Shown here: positions 49,916-58,038 of the stretch, piece after piece | How the letters are laid out: each line of letters opens with the position of its first letter | Position numbering within the stretch: the first letter of the stretch is position 1 | Assembly (NCBI RefSeq): GCF_000284315.1 | Contig: NC_017094.1 | Coordinates: 837,486-901,485 of the forward strand | Direction: 5' to 3' | DNA length: 64,000 nucleotides | Source: Leptospirillum ferrooxidans C2-3 | GTDB taxonomy: Bacteria; Nitrospirota; Leptospirillia; Leptospirillales; Leptospirillaceae | Notes under the pieces: generated by a model | What the model saw: the letters and a program-made list of their open reading frames with translations, nothing else | Databases searched by the model: none | What the model was told of the DNA's origin: nothing | Position numbers and translations under genes: made by a program

Positions 49916-50773
49916 ATGAAAGTTGGAGTTATCGGAAGCAGGGGCCAACTTGGGTCTGATCTTCTAAAGATTCTTGCGGATTCAATTCCTTTAGACAAGC
50001 CGGAATTCGATGTATTGATTCCCTCTTCCTGGCCTGAAATCACGGCCCGGGGAATTGATGTTCTCATTAATACAAGTGCTTACAATGAAGTCGATCAGGC
50101 GGAAATCGACATGGACTCATGTTTTAATTTAAACACATTTTCCCCTGCTAGATTAGCTAATTTTTGTGATATAAATAAAATTATTTTTATTACAATTTCA
50201 ACAGACTATGTATTTGGTTTCCCTCCCACTGTCCCACCCTTACCCTTTTCTGAAGAATCCGAAACTAACCCTTTATCTGTTTATGGAGTTTCTAAGCGCG
50301 CTGGTGAGATTTTAACTTTAAATCGTTGTAAGCAATCATATGTTATTAGAACATGTGGGCTTTATGGCTATGCAAGTATTGCTAGACCGAGAAGCAGTTT
50401 TGTTGAAACAATGCTGAGGTTGGCCCAAAAAGGTAACCCAATCAGTGTGGTTTCTGATCAAATTGTATCGCCCACTCCAACGTATGACTTAGCTCTTGCC
50501 ATCAATAAGCTAATCGAGCAACTACCCCCTTTTGGGGTTTATCATTTGACCGCTGACGGTTTCTGTTCTTGGTATGATTTTGCAAAAAAGATTTTTGATT
50601 TGGCGGGGTTATCTGTAATCCTTAAATCAACAACAATGTCAGCGTTTAATTCAAAGGCGAGAAGATCCCCTTATACCGTCTTATCAAACGAAAAAGCACG
50701 TCGATATGGGATTCAACTGCCACCTTGGGAAGTCGGTCTTGCTGCCTATTTAACTAATCGGAAAATGGAATAA
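49916..50773 (+). CDS. RmlD-like dTDP-4-dehydrorhamnose reductase
   Basis: 285-aa short-chain dehydrogenase/reductase. The NAD(P) loop is 'GVIGSRGQLGSDL' (residues 4-16); 'NTSAYNEVDQAE' is diagnostic for RmlD. The catalytic Thr/Tyr/Lys set appears in 'STDYVFG' and 'YGVSKRAGE'. It would complete dTDP-L-rhamnose synthesis, but rmlA, rmlB and rmlC are not in this window. It starts 6 nt after the Spy-like gene and its 3' end overlaps the convergent otsB by 20 nt. Confidence 0.85.
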   Translation: MKVGVIGSRGQLGSDLLKILADSIPLDKPEFDVLIPSSWPEITARGIDVLINTSAYNEVDQAEIDMDSCFNLNTFSPARLANFCDINKIIFITISTDYVFGFPPTVPPLPFSEESETNPLSVYGVSKRAGEILTLNRCKQSYVIRTCGLYGYASIARPRSSFVETMLRLAQKGNPISVVSDQIVSPTPTYDLALAINKLIEQLPPFGVYHLTADGFCSWYDFAKKIFDLAGLSVILKSTTMSAFNSKARRSPYTVLSNEKARRYGIQLPPWEVGLAAYLTNRKME

Positions 50774-51539
50774 ATGTATCGTCTTTTGACCACATTTCTA
50801 AGTCTTTCCATATTTCTTTTGGACTGATTCGTTTTTCTGGTTTATAGGTTTCTATAGGGTATGGAAAATTCTCTCCAACCCATATCCCTTTACCGCCAGA
50901 GTTTCCTGCCCATATAATTGAGTTCCAATCTGTTAGATCATCTCCTATAAAGACGTTTCTTGTTTTTTTAAGAGATGCTTCTTTTTCTTTTATCTTTTCT
51001 ACAAACCACGATACTGCTTTTTCTTTCCTTGCATCTGGGTGACGATATTCCCAAACGGACTTTCCTTTTGCTTCTACAAGAATATTGGTTGTGTCTACTC
51101 GCCGTTTGATAGCAGAGATCTTTTTGTAAAGATCAGGAACTTCTTCCTCTGGCAAATTCCTATAGTGAATAGAGAGCGAGAAATCTTTCGTTTCCACTAG
51201 CATTTTGGGGTATTCTGATTCTAACGAGAAGATTTCTTTAGATAGTGTTTTAAGCAATTCTTTAATTGTCTGACCTGCTGGAATAATAAATACTTCTTTG
51301 CCAAATTCTCTGATGGCTCCATGGTCCCCTGATAGGCCTGCAAGCGATCTTGGAACTCTCTTCTGAATGTCATGGAAGGAACGGCCTGATAGAACGAATA
51401 AAGAATGTTTTTTTGACAGGTTCTCCAGAATCATCCATTGTTCTTGATCAAGATAGACTTCATCAGGGGTATCCCTTATCTCAGCAAGGGTCCCGTCGAA
51501 ATCAAGAAACAGTATTGTTTCTTCTAGTATTGGTTTCAT
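50754..51539 (-). CDS. otsB: trehalose-6-phosphate phosphatase
   Basis: 261-aa HAD phosphatase. Motif I 'LFLDFDGTLAEI' is near residue 10, with 'FVLSGRSFHDI' (motif II) and 'GDDLTDWNSI' (motif IV) following; a Lys in 'DARKEKAVSW' is likely motif III. It dephosphorylates trehalose-6-phosphate made by the upstream otsA, which ends 6 nt away. Trehalose is an osmolyte and stress protectant. Confidence 0.93.
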   Translation of the reverse strand: MKPILEETILFLDFDGTLAEIRDTPDEVYLDQEQWMILENLSKKHSLFVLSGRSFHDIQKRVPRSLAGLSGDHGAIREFGKEVFIIPAGQTIKELLKTLSKEIFSLESEYPKMLVETKDFSLSIHYRNLPEEEVPDLYKKISAIKRRVDTTNILVEAKGKSVWEYRHPDARKEKAVSWFVEKIKEKEASLKKTRNVFIGDDLTDWNSIIWAGNSGGKGIWVGENFPYPIETYKPEKRISPKEIWKDLEMWSKDDTFIPFSD

Positions 51540-51545
51540 TATTGC

Positions 51546-53018
51546 TTAAGCAACCAGTGATTTTTTTATATTAGCGTAAGACGAGATATTTGACATTAAT
51601 GAAGATATCCAATGGCTGATGTCATTTTGGCGAATTTGTTCTAATAAAGATAAGTTTCTATTGCGTCTCAGTTCAATAGGAAGTGCTAGTTCTGAAATAA
51701 TTGTTTCAGCGGATTGAAGCGGGTCCAATGGATCAATTGCTGTAGCATTTTTCAGAATAGTGGCTGTTCCAGTGTATCGACTCAGAAAAAGTACCCCGTG
51801 TCCTCCATGCTGACTGGCCAAAAATTCTTGGGAAACGAGATTCATTCCATCTATGGTAGAAGTGATGAGAGCACCTTCTGCGAGTCTGTATAGCCCTGAT
51901 AATGTCTCTTGGTCTAATGTTTCCTCAATCGATATAATGGGTAGCCAGTTTTTATCACCAAATTCCTGATTAATAGCCAATACTCCCTGACGAATTTTTT
52001 CTTGGTGATTTCTATAGACCTTCTGCCCTGTGCGGGTTGGAACTGCTATTTGTAGCAGAGAGATTTTCCCCCGGAGTTCAGGGTTAATGCTGAATAGTTT
52101 CCTTAAGATTTCAAATCGTTGAATGAAGCCTTTTGTATAATCCATTCTGTCGACCGAGATTAAAAATCTTGCATTATTTCCTAGCTGATTAGCTGTGAGT
52201 ATTGCATGGGCTTTGGCCAAATTTCTGGGATTATTTGCCATGCGGTCGAACATTGCTGAGTCAACACCTATCGGCATGGAAATGGCTTTAATCAGTCGAT
52301 CATTCCATCTGATCATTCCGTCTGGACGAATTTCAGTATTTCTAATAAAAGAAGTGGTCGCCTGGAGAAAGTTCTCTCGATCCTGTTCTGTTTGGAATCC
52401 AATGAGGTCATGAGATAAAAGGCCCTCAATAATTTCCTTATGTTCTGATATATATGTCAAATGCTCTTTTTTTGGCCATGGAATATGACAAAAAAATGCC
52501 AAAGGAGGAAGATTGGGAATGTGTTCTTTCCTGAGCCATAAAGCGACTCTTGTTAGTTGGTAGTCATGAATCCAGACTACAGAAGGGTTTGCTGTACAAA
52601 GAACTTTTCCGATTTTTCTAGCAAACATTTGATTAACTTGGTCGTAGCTTGAATAAAAAGAGGGTGCTGGTGCCATAAACTCTGGACATCCATGAAATGC
52701 TGGCCAAAGGACGTCATTCGAAAATCCTTCATAAAATTCTGATTTGAGATTAGCTGGAATATTCATCCTCTCAAGGTCATAACCAGGCCCTTCAGAAGAT
52801 TCGACATGAAGTTGGTCTGGCCCTCCAGAATCTCTTGAGGCAATCCAAATGCCCCCTTCTTTTAATAAAAGCCGGTGGAGAGATTGACTGACTCCACCAG
52901 CAGGGTGTTTGATTTGATCCCCTTTAATGACGATAGGCTCTCTGTTTGTTACAACAAGAAAACGGCTATTTTGGTCGCTTAAAATCGATCTTTCATCAAT
53001 GTCCATTTTATTATCCAC
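51546..53018 (-). CDS. otsA: trehalose-6-phosphate synthase
   Basis: 490-aa GT20 enzyme that joins glucose from UDP- (or other NDP-) glucose to glucose-6-phosphate. The N-terminal loop 'VVTNREPI', 'VWIHDYQL', 'VDRMDYTKG' with the phosphate-binding Arg and Lys, and 'DGMNLVSQEF' are all present. GTG 53018 or ATG 53006 could start it; the latter has GGTGG 7 nt upstream. It forms an operon with otsB and probably with the upstream GT4 and MFS genes. Confidence 0.95.
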   Translation of the reverse strand: MDNKMDIDERSILSDQNSRFLVVTNREPIVIKGDQIKHPAGGVSQSLHRLLLKEGGIWIASRDSGGPDQLHVESSEGPGYDLERMNIPANLKSEFYEGFSNDVLWPAFHGCPEFMAPAPSFYSSYDQVNQMFARKIGKVLCTANPSVVWIHDYQLTRVALWLRKEHIPNLPPLAFFCHIPWPKKEHLTYISEHKEIIEGLLSHDLIGFQTEQDRENFLQATTSFIRNTEIRPDGMIRWNDRLIKAISMPIGVDSAMFDRMANNPRNLAKAHAILTANQLGNNARFLISVDRMDYTKGFIQRFEILRKLFSINPELRGKISLLQIAVPTRTGQKVYRNHQEKIRQGVLAINQEFGDKNWLPIISIEETLDQETLSGLYRLAEGALITSTIDGMNLVSQEFLASQHGGHGVLFLSRYTGTATILKNATAIDPLDPLQSAETIISELALPIELRRNRNLSLLEQIRQNDISHWISSLMSNISSYANIKKSLVA

Positions 53019-53075
53019 CCTATCCTTTGTACTCGATTGGTGTAGAAAAAAGATTGAATTCCCCTTTGTTGATCA

Positions 53076-54149
53076 TCAGGATATTGAAGCTGCCTGATGA
53101 GAAGGTGCTCTACGGGAAAAAGTCTCTTTACGATTCTTCTGAACGAGACTTTGGAAAAGGTTTTCGTATTGTGCAACCATTGTATTTGTTGAAAATCTTT
53201 CAACGGCTCTTTTTCTACAAATGGCCCTGTTAAATTTATCGAGTTTATTTTTTATGACTTCAGCCATTTCTTTTTCGGAGTCTACTAGAAATCCTGTGAC
53301 GCCTTCCTCAACGAGTTCCGGAACAGATCCACGCCTAAATGCAATAACTGGTGTTCCGCAGAGCATTGCCTCGATAATGACAAGGCCGAAAGGTTCTTCC
53401 CAGCGAATGGGAACCAAGAGTGCCTGAGCTCCTTGAAGGAGAGCGACTTTCTGGACATGGTCAACTTCTCCAACCCATTGGACATTTGGTTTTAGCAAGA
53501 GAGACCTGAGATGATCGTTGTAAAAATCGTTATCAACCCAATGAACCGAGCCCGCTAATTTTATCGGAGTCATTGCAAGCTGAGCTGCCCTGATGGCTGA
53601 GTCTGGTCCCTTTTCTGGTGCAAGGCGACCAAGAAAGGCCACATAGTTCTGTGGATGCTCCGAAGGAGGATAAGCATTTGGATCTAGACCATGATGAATA
53701 ACGCTCATATTTGGCAATGCTACTTCTCCTTGGCGCTGTGATTGACTAATCGCGACAAAGTTTGCATCAGGATACTGCAGGTAAAGAGATGAAAAATCCT
53801 GAGTTCGGGGATGGTGCAATGTCACTACGGTAGGAACTCCCAGCATGTTTGCAAAAGGAAGCGCATAGGGGGAGTTGATATGAACGATATCGATATCATC
53901 CATTCCCTGGATCCTTTTTGCTGAAAATGCGATATGGGACAACTCATCCATCTGATTTATGGGCCATTGACCTTTTGGGAAGAGAAACTCAAGCTCTGCT
54001 CTGGATTTTGAATCTCCTGTTGCGAACAAAGTGATATTATGACCCCGGTCTATTAGTTTTTCGGTCAAATGAGAGATAAAAAGCTCCGTCCCACCGTATT
54101 TTAGTGGTGGAACAGATACGAAAGGGGTCGATACAATGGCTATTTTCAT
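53076..54149 (-). CDS. GT4-family glycosyltransferase
   Basis: 357-aa GT-B retaining glycosyltransferase. The N-terminal acceptor domain starts 'KIAIVSTPFVSVPPLKYGG'; the C-terminal donor domain has 'AFLGRLAPEKGPDSAI' and the E-x7-E motif 'EEPFGLVIIEAMLCGTPVI'. Its ATG overlaps the MFS stop by 4 nt, and otsA follows after 57 nt, which suggests a role with trehalose or another glucoside. The donor and acceptor are unknown. Confidence 0.88.
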   Translation of the reverse strand: MKIAIVSTPFVSVPPLKYGGTELFISHLTEKLIDRGHNITLFATGDSKSRAELEFLFPKGQWPINQMDELSHIAFSAKRIQGMDDIDIVHINSPYALPFANMLGVPTVVTLHHPRTQDFSSLYLQYPDANFVAISQSQRQGEVALPNMSVIHHGLDPNAYPPSEHPQNYVAFLGRLAPEKGPDSAIRAAQLAMTPIKLAGSVHWVDNDFYNDHLRSLLLKPNVQWVGEVDHVQKVALLQGAQALLVPIRWEEPFGLVIIEAMLCGTPVIAFRRGSVPELVEEGVTGFLVDSEKEMAEVIKNKLDKFNRAICRKRAVERFSTNTMVAQYENLFQSLVQKNRKETFSRRAPSHQAASIS

Positions 54150-55459
54150 GATTCATTCCTATTCGTTCCAATGGATATCGGTAAATGTTGAGCGATTGAT
54201 AATGTCTCCTGGGGAGACTCTTTTTTGATGGAGCGCCTGAGAAAGATTAATCCTCCTATAAGAAAAATAAGACCCATTATTGAAAAGACAGGGCCAACTC
54301 CTATGAGATGGAGAAGTGCTGGGAATAGCCCCATTCCTCCAATAGCTCCAAGAAGGAATCCAATAGACATTGTTGAAAGTGTTCTTGCTAAAAGAATTTC
54401 AGGTGCCTGTGTTTGAATAATAGTATGAGCTAATGGATTGAATGCGGAAAAAGATGCTCCTATAAGTGCAATTGTAATAGAAGCGAACAGAATCGGTTGT
54501 AACCAACCTGTTGCCGTTAGCATAAGTCCGCCAAAAATTAAAGCTCCTGCAATCCATTTTTCGTATTGTATAGGTGGTGCTGATGTGAGCAACATTGAAG
54601 CACCCAACATACCAAGCCCCATGATTGATAGAAGAAAACCAAGCGTTTGGGGGCCTTGATGGAGAACAAGTTTTGTGTATACGGGCAAAATGAGTGAAAA
54701 AGGACCGGTAATAAATCCGTACAGAGTCATGATGACAAACAATGGCAGGAGATTACTTTTTCCATTAAATACAAACTGGAACCCTTCACGTGTTTCCTGG
54801 AGTAATGTTAAGAAAGAAAAAGCTGTTGACCTATGTGGGGAAGGTAGTTTCATCATTAATAGAAAGAGTGCGGAGAGAAAAAAAGTAACAGCATTCACAA
54901 TCATTACGAACGGAGCGTTCCAGAGACCGATGAGAACACCTCCAGTAATTGGGCCGAGAAGCATTCCAACTTGACCTGTCGTTTGCATGAGTGCATTTGC
55001 GGATACAATTTGATCCCGACGGACAAGTTCAGGTATCGAGGCATAGAGAGCTGGACCAAAAATTCCGGAGACCACAGAGATCAGAAACACAAGTATGAAT
55101 AGGATTGGAAGGGTAAGAAGCTCGTTATGGTAAAGGACCGGAATCAGAAGAAGTAGAAGACCCCTGGTGATATCAATAAAGATCATAACGTTTTTTCGTG
55201 ACACCCGATCGAGAATGGGACCTGTGAACCAACCAAAAAGAAGGGGAGGAAGTGTTTGAAGGATTCCAACCCATGCAAGGTCTGCCGCTTTGTGGGAAAA
55301 CTGGTAGACAAACCACAACATAGCGACCTTGTTGAGGTTCTCCCCAAGCTGAGAAATAACCTGCCCCATTGTCAACAAGCTGAAATTTCGATTTTTTAAG
55401 ATATCGATGGCTATCTGAATGTTCAACGATCCCTCCATGGAATTGAGGCCACTACTCAC
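54146..55459 (-). CDS. MFS transporter (DHA3/EntS-like)
   Basis: 437 aa, about 12 membrane helices. 'LDRVSRKNVMIFIDITRG' after helix 2 is the cytoplasmic loop typical of the DHA3 macrolide/siderophore exporter branch. The start is GTG 55459 or ATG 55438; neither has a strong Shine-Dalgarno. A 4-nt overlap with the GT4 gene indicates an operon with the trehalose genes. The substrate is unknown; a sugar or glycoside is only a context guess. Confidence 0.85.
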   Translation of the reverse strand: MSSGLNSMEGSLNIQIAIDILKNRNFSLLTMGQVISQLGENLNKVAMLWFVYQFSHKAADLAWVGILQTLPPLLFGWFTGPILDRVSRKNVMIFIDITRGLLLLLIPVLYHNELLTLPILFILVFLISVVSGIFGPALYASIPELVRRDQIVSANALMQTTGQVGMLLGPITGGVLIGLWNAPFVMIVNAVTFFLSALFLLMMKLPSPHRSTAFSFLTLLQETREGFQFVFNGKSNLLPLFVIMTLYGFITGPFSLILPVYTKLVLHQGPQTLGFLLSIMGLGMLGASMLLTSAPPIQYEKWIAGALIFGGLMLTATGWLQPILFASITIALIGASFSAFNPLAHTIIQTQAPEILLARTLSTMSIGFLLGAIGGMGLFPALLHLIGVGPVFSIMGLIFLIGGLIFLRRSIKKESPQETLSIAQHLPISIGTNRNES

Positions 55460-55579
55460 TAAATAAGCAAGTCCTATGCCTATAACTTTTAAGCCGATTA
55501 ATTTGTTCGTTTTATATTGTGTTAGCTGTATGAAATATGGTTTTCTTATTTGAATGGTGTGCTGATATGGTTCTTTTGG

Positions 55580-56929
55580 TTACAGTGATTTGTCTTTCTT
55601 TGTCCCATTGGGTAACACAATGATGATGGCTATAATGAGTAAGATGGCGGCAGCTCCGGAGAGATAAAATACAGTCCCTTTGTTAGAAAGAATTCGTGTG
55701 CCTAAGTAAATTCCACCCATTGCAGCGATTAAAAAGAAAAAGCCTGAGAGGGATAGGGCTCTGCCTAAGGTTGATTGCGGAGATTCTTTTTGTATTAATG
55801 ATGTTGACAAAGGAAGGATTAAACCAAGTCCAGTTCCAGCGGCCCAAAGTAGAACGATTGCTTCCATTGATGTTCTGGATGCTGATAAAAGGAATAGGGA
55901 TATGGAACTTATGAATATCCCTCCTGCAATTGTTTTTTTAGGATTCCACTTTTGAAATCTTACCAAAATCCAGCCTGCAGTGAGACTTCCGGCAAAATAG
56001 CTTCCTGATAGCAAAGAAAAAAGACTTTTCCCCTGATGAAAGACCTCTGTTGTCAAAGCAGGAAACAGAAGTGACATGGGGGCATTGATCAGTCCAAATA
56101 CTGCCCCTAGAAGCATCGGCAAAAGTAGGCTTGGGTGAGATCTCAGAATATGAAAGAGCGAGCTCTCACCCTTCCTTTTTGTTTGAGGCGAAGTGTTTTT
56201 TGTTAATTGATCTTCAAAAACGGTCGAGGGTGTAATTGTTTGGGGTATCAATATAAAGAGGGATGCCGAAAGTACATATCCGACTCCTGAAACAAGAAGT
56301 GTTTGGGGTGCATTCATATGCAAGAGCAAAAATGCAAATAGTAATGGGCCAAGAAAATAGCCTCCCTGTCCAAATAATTGGATATAACCATTCGCTCTTT
56401 GTAGACGGTCGATGGGTACAAATGAAGGGAGTAAAGCATTAAATGCAGGTCCAAAAAATGACGAGAGGAAAGCGGTAGCAGTTACAATCGTTAACAGTTG
56501 TATGGAGGATGTCTGATTAAAAAGCGCGATAAGCGGTAAGATGGCATAGGTAGCTCCCTTGAAAATATTAATTCCTGAAAGCAATGGAGGTTTTGGCAGC
56601 TTGTCTATGACAAATCCTATGGGCAGGATGATTAGGAAGGGGATGAGTGTTTGCAAAAAACTGATTTTGGAAATCAGTGTCAGTTTTTCTACCGCCATTT
56701 TATAGGCGATCCATGTAATAGCTGTCTGAGTCAGACCCTCACTCAACTGGGACAATGAATAGGCAAAAATCACACCTCTCAAACGATTTTTGTCTATTGA
56801 CTGCTTGAGAAATGAAAAGGGGCCCAAAAGTGCTGATTTCCGGGTCGATCTCAGGGTGAACTCCAATCTTTGTTCAGTTGTCTTGGTTTTAAAAAGCATT
56901 CGCTGCTCAACCCCGATGCATTCTATCAC
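55580..56929 (-). CDS. MFS transporter, second paralogue
   Basis: 449 aa, about 12 helices, with the DHA3-like order seen in the neighbouring gene ('IDKLPKPPLLSG' in the helix 2-3 loop; 'FFGPAFNALLPSFVP' like 'IFGPALYASIPELVR' in the neighbour). The two genes are probably old tandem paralogues that have diverged. A 50-residue polar N-terminal stretch precedes the first helix, so the true start may be internal. It is divergent from the epimerase gene. Confidence 0.83.
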   Translation of the reverse strand: MIECIGVEQRMLFKTKTTEQRLEFTLRSTRKSALLGPFSFLKQSIDKNRLRGVIFAYSLSQLSEGLTQTAITWIAYKMAVEKLTLISKISFLQTLIPFLIILPIGFVIDKLPKPPLLSGINIFKGATYAILPLIALFNQTSSIQLLTIVTATAFLSSFFGPAFNALLPSFVPIDRLQRANGYIQLFGQGGYFLGPLLFAFLLLHMNAPQTLLVSGVGYVLSASLFILIPQTITPSTVFEDQLTKNTSPQTKRKGESSLFHILRSHPSLLLPMLLGAVFGLINAPMSLLFPALTTEVFHQGKSLFSLLSGSYFAGSLTAGWILVRFQKWNPKKTIAGGIFISSISLFLLSASRTSMEAIVLLWAAGTGLGLILPLSTSLIQKESPQSTLGRALSLSGFFFLIAAMGGIYLGTRILSNKGTVFYLSGAAAILLIIAIIIVLPNGTKKDKSL

Positions 56930-56968
56930 GGAGTTCAGTTTTATCGACCGGCTCTTCCATATTTTTTA

Positions 56969-56998
56969 TTGGCCAAGTGTCTGGGTATTGTGTAAAAT
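56969..56998 (+). promoter_or_regulatory. candidate promoter for the epimerase gene
   Basis: TTGGCC (56969-56974), an 18-nt spacer and TAAAAT (56993-56998), 47 nt upstream of the start codon. Placed in the divergent intergenic region; supported only by consensus similarity. Confidence 0.35.
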
Positions 56999-57044
56999 TA
57001 AGCAAAATTCGGTTTTTATGGAAATTGAATGAGGAGGGGGATTG

Positions 57045-57959
57045 ATGCGTTATTTGGTAACGGGTGGTGCTGGTTTTATCGGTTCAAACATTGTTCTTCG
57101 TTTGGAAAAGGATCGACATGATGTAACGGTTATCGATGATTTTTCTTCCGGCGTTTTTCAAAACCTAAAAGGTTTTCGTGGAGATTTTCGTTGTGGTGAT
57201 ATCTCGAAGATGAATCTAATCGATTTATTTAAGAGCTATCCTCCGTTTGATGGCATCATTCATCAGGCATCTATAACTGATACTACCGTTATGAATCAGG
57301 AAGAGATGGTTCAAAAGAATGTCGAAGGATTTCATCGTATAGCTGAATATGCGAGGGTTTACCAGACAAGGGTTGTGTATGCTTCTTCAGCAGCTGTTTA
57401 TGGAAATAACCCCAGTCCACAATCCGAAGATCAATATCCCAATCCCTTAAATGTTTATGGATTTTCAAAAATGCTGCTTGACAATATTGGCCGAAAACTA
57501 GCTTTGGAAATATCGAAACCGGTTATTGGCCTGAGGTATTTCAATGTTTTTGGTCCGGGAGAAGGGCATAAGGGCAAGTTTGCGAGCATGATCTACCAGC
57601 TATATCTTCAAATGCGGGCTGGTAAAAATCCCCGGGTTTTTAAATGGGGAGAACAAGGTAGGGATCATGTTTATGTCAAGGATATTGTTGAGGCAAATAT
57701 TCTTGCCCTTTCGGCAGAGACTTCCGGAGTTGTCAACGCAGGGACAGGAGTTGAAACATCCTTCAATGAAATTATTGATGGGTTGAATAAGGCATTAAAG
57801 ACCAATCTGACTCCAGAATATTTCGATAATCCGTATTCCTTTTTTCAGAATCATACAAAGGCATCCATCCAGGGAACAAAGACTTTGTTGGGATATACTC
57901 CACGATTTACTGTGGAAGAGGGGATACAGGATTATGTGAATTATCTTGAGCATTCTTGA
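57045..57959 (+). CDS. NAD-dependent sugar-nucleotide epimerase, HldD (heptose-6-epimerase)-like
   Basis: 304-aa extended SDR. The NAD loop 'TGGAGFIGSNI' is at residues 6-16; 'YASSAAVYG' and the Tyr-x3-Lys 'YGFSKM' form the catalytic set. The stretch 'LRYFNVFGPGEGHKGKFASM' is close to ADP-L-glycero-D-manno-heptose-6-epimerase (HldD/RfaD), implying LPS inner-core heptose synthesis; UDP-glucose 4-epimerase is the alternative. ATG 57045 has GAGGAGGGGG 4 nt upstream. Confidence 0.82.
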   Translation: MRYLVTGGAGFIGSNIVLRLEKDRHDVTVIDDFSSGVFQNLKGFRGDFRCGDISKMNLIDLFKSYPPFDGIIHQASITDTTVMNQEEMVQKNVEGFHRIAEYARVYQTRVVYASSAAVYGNNPSPQSEDQYPNPLNVYGFSKMLLDNIGRKLALEISKPVIGLRYFNVFGPGEGHKGKFASMIYQLYLQMRAGKNPRVFKWGEQGRDHVYVKDIVEANILALSAETSGVVNAGTGVETSFNEIIDGLNKALKTNLTPEYFDNPYSFFQNHTKASIQGTKTLLGYTPRFTVEEGIQDYVNYLEHS

Positions 57960-58038
57960 TTCATGCGATTCGCAATCCGCGAGGAGATGTTCCGTCTTCG
58001 TTCTTTCAGAGCGCGTTGCTGTGTGTTGAAGGAGGCTT

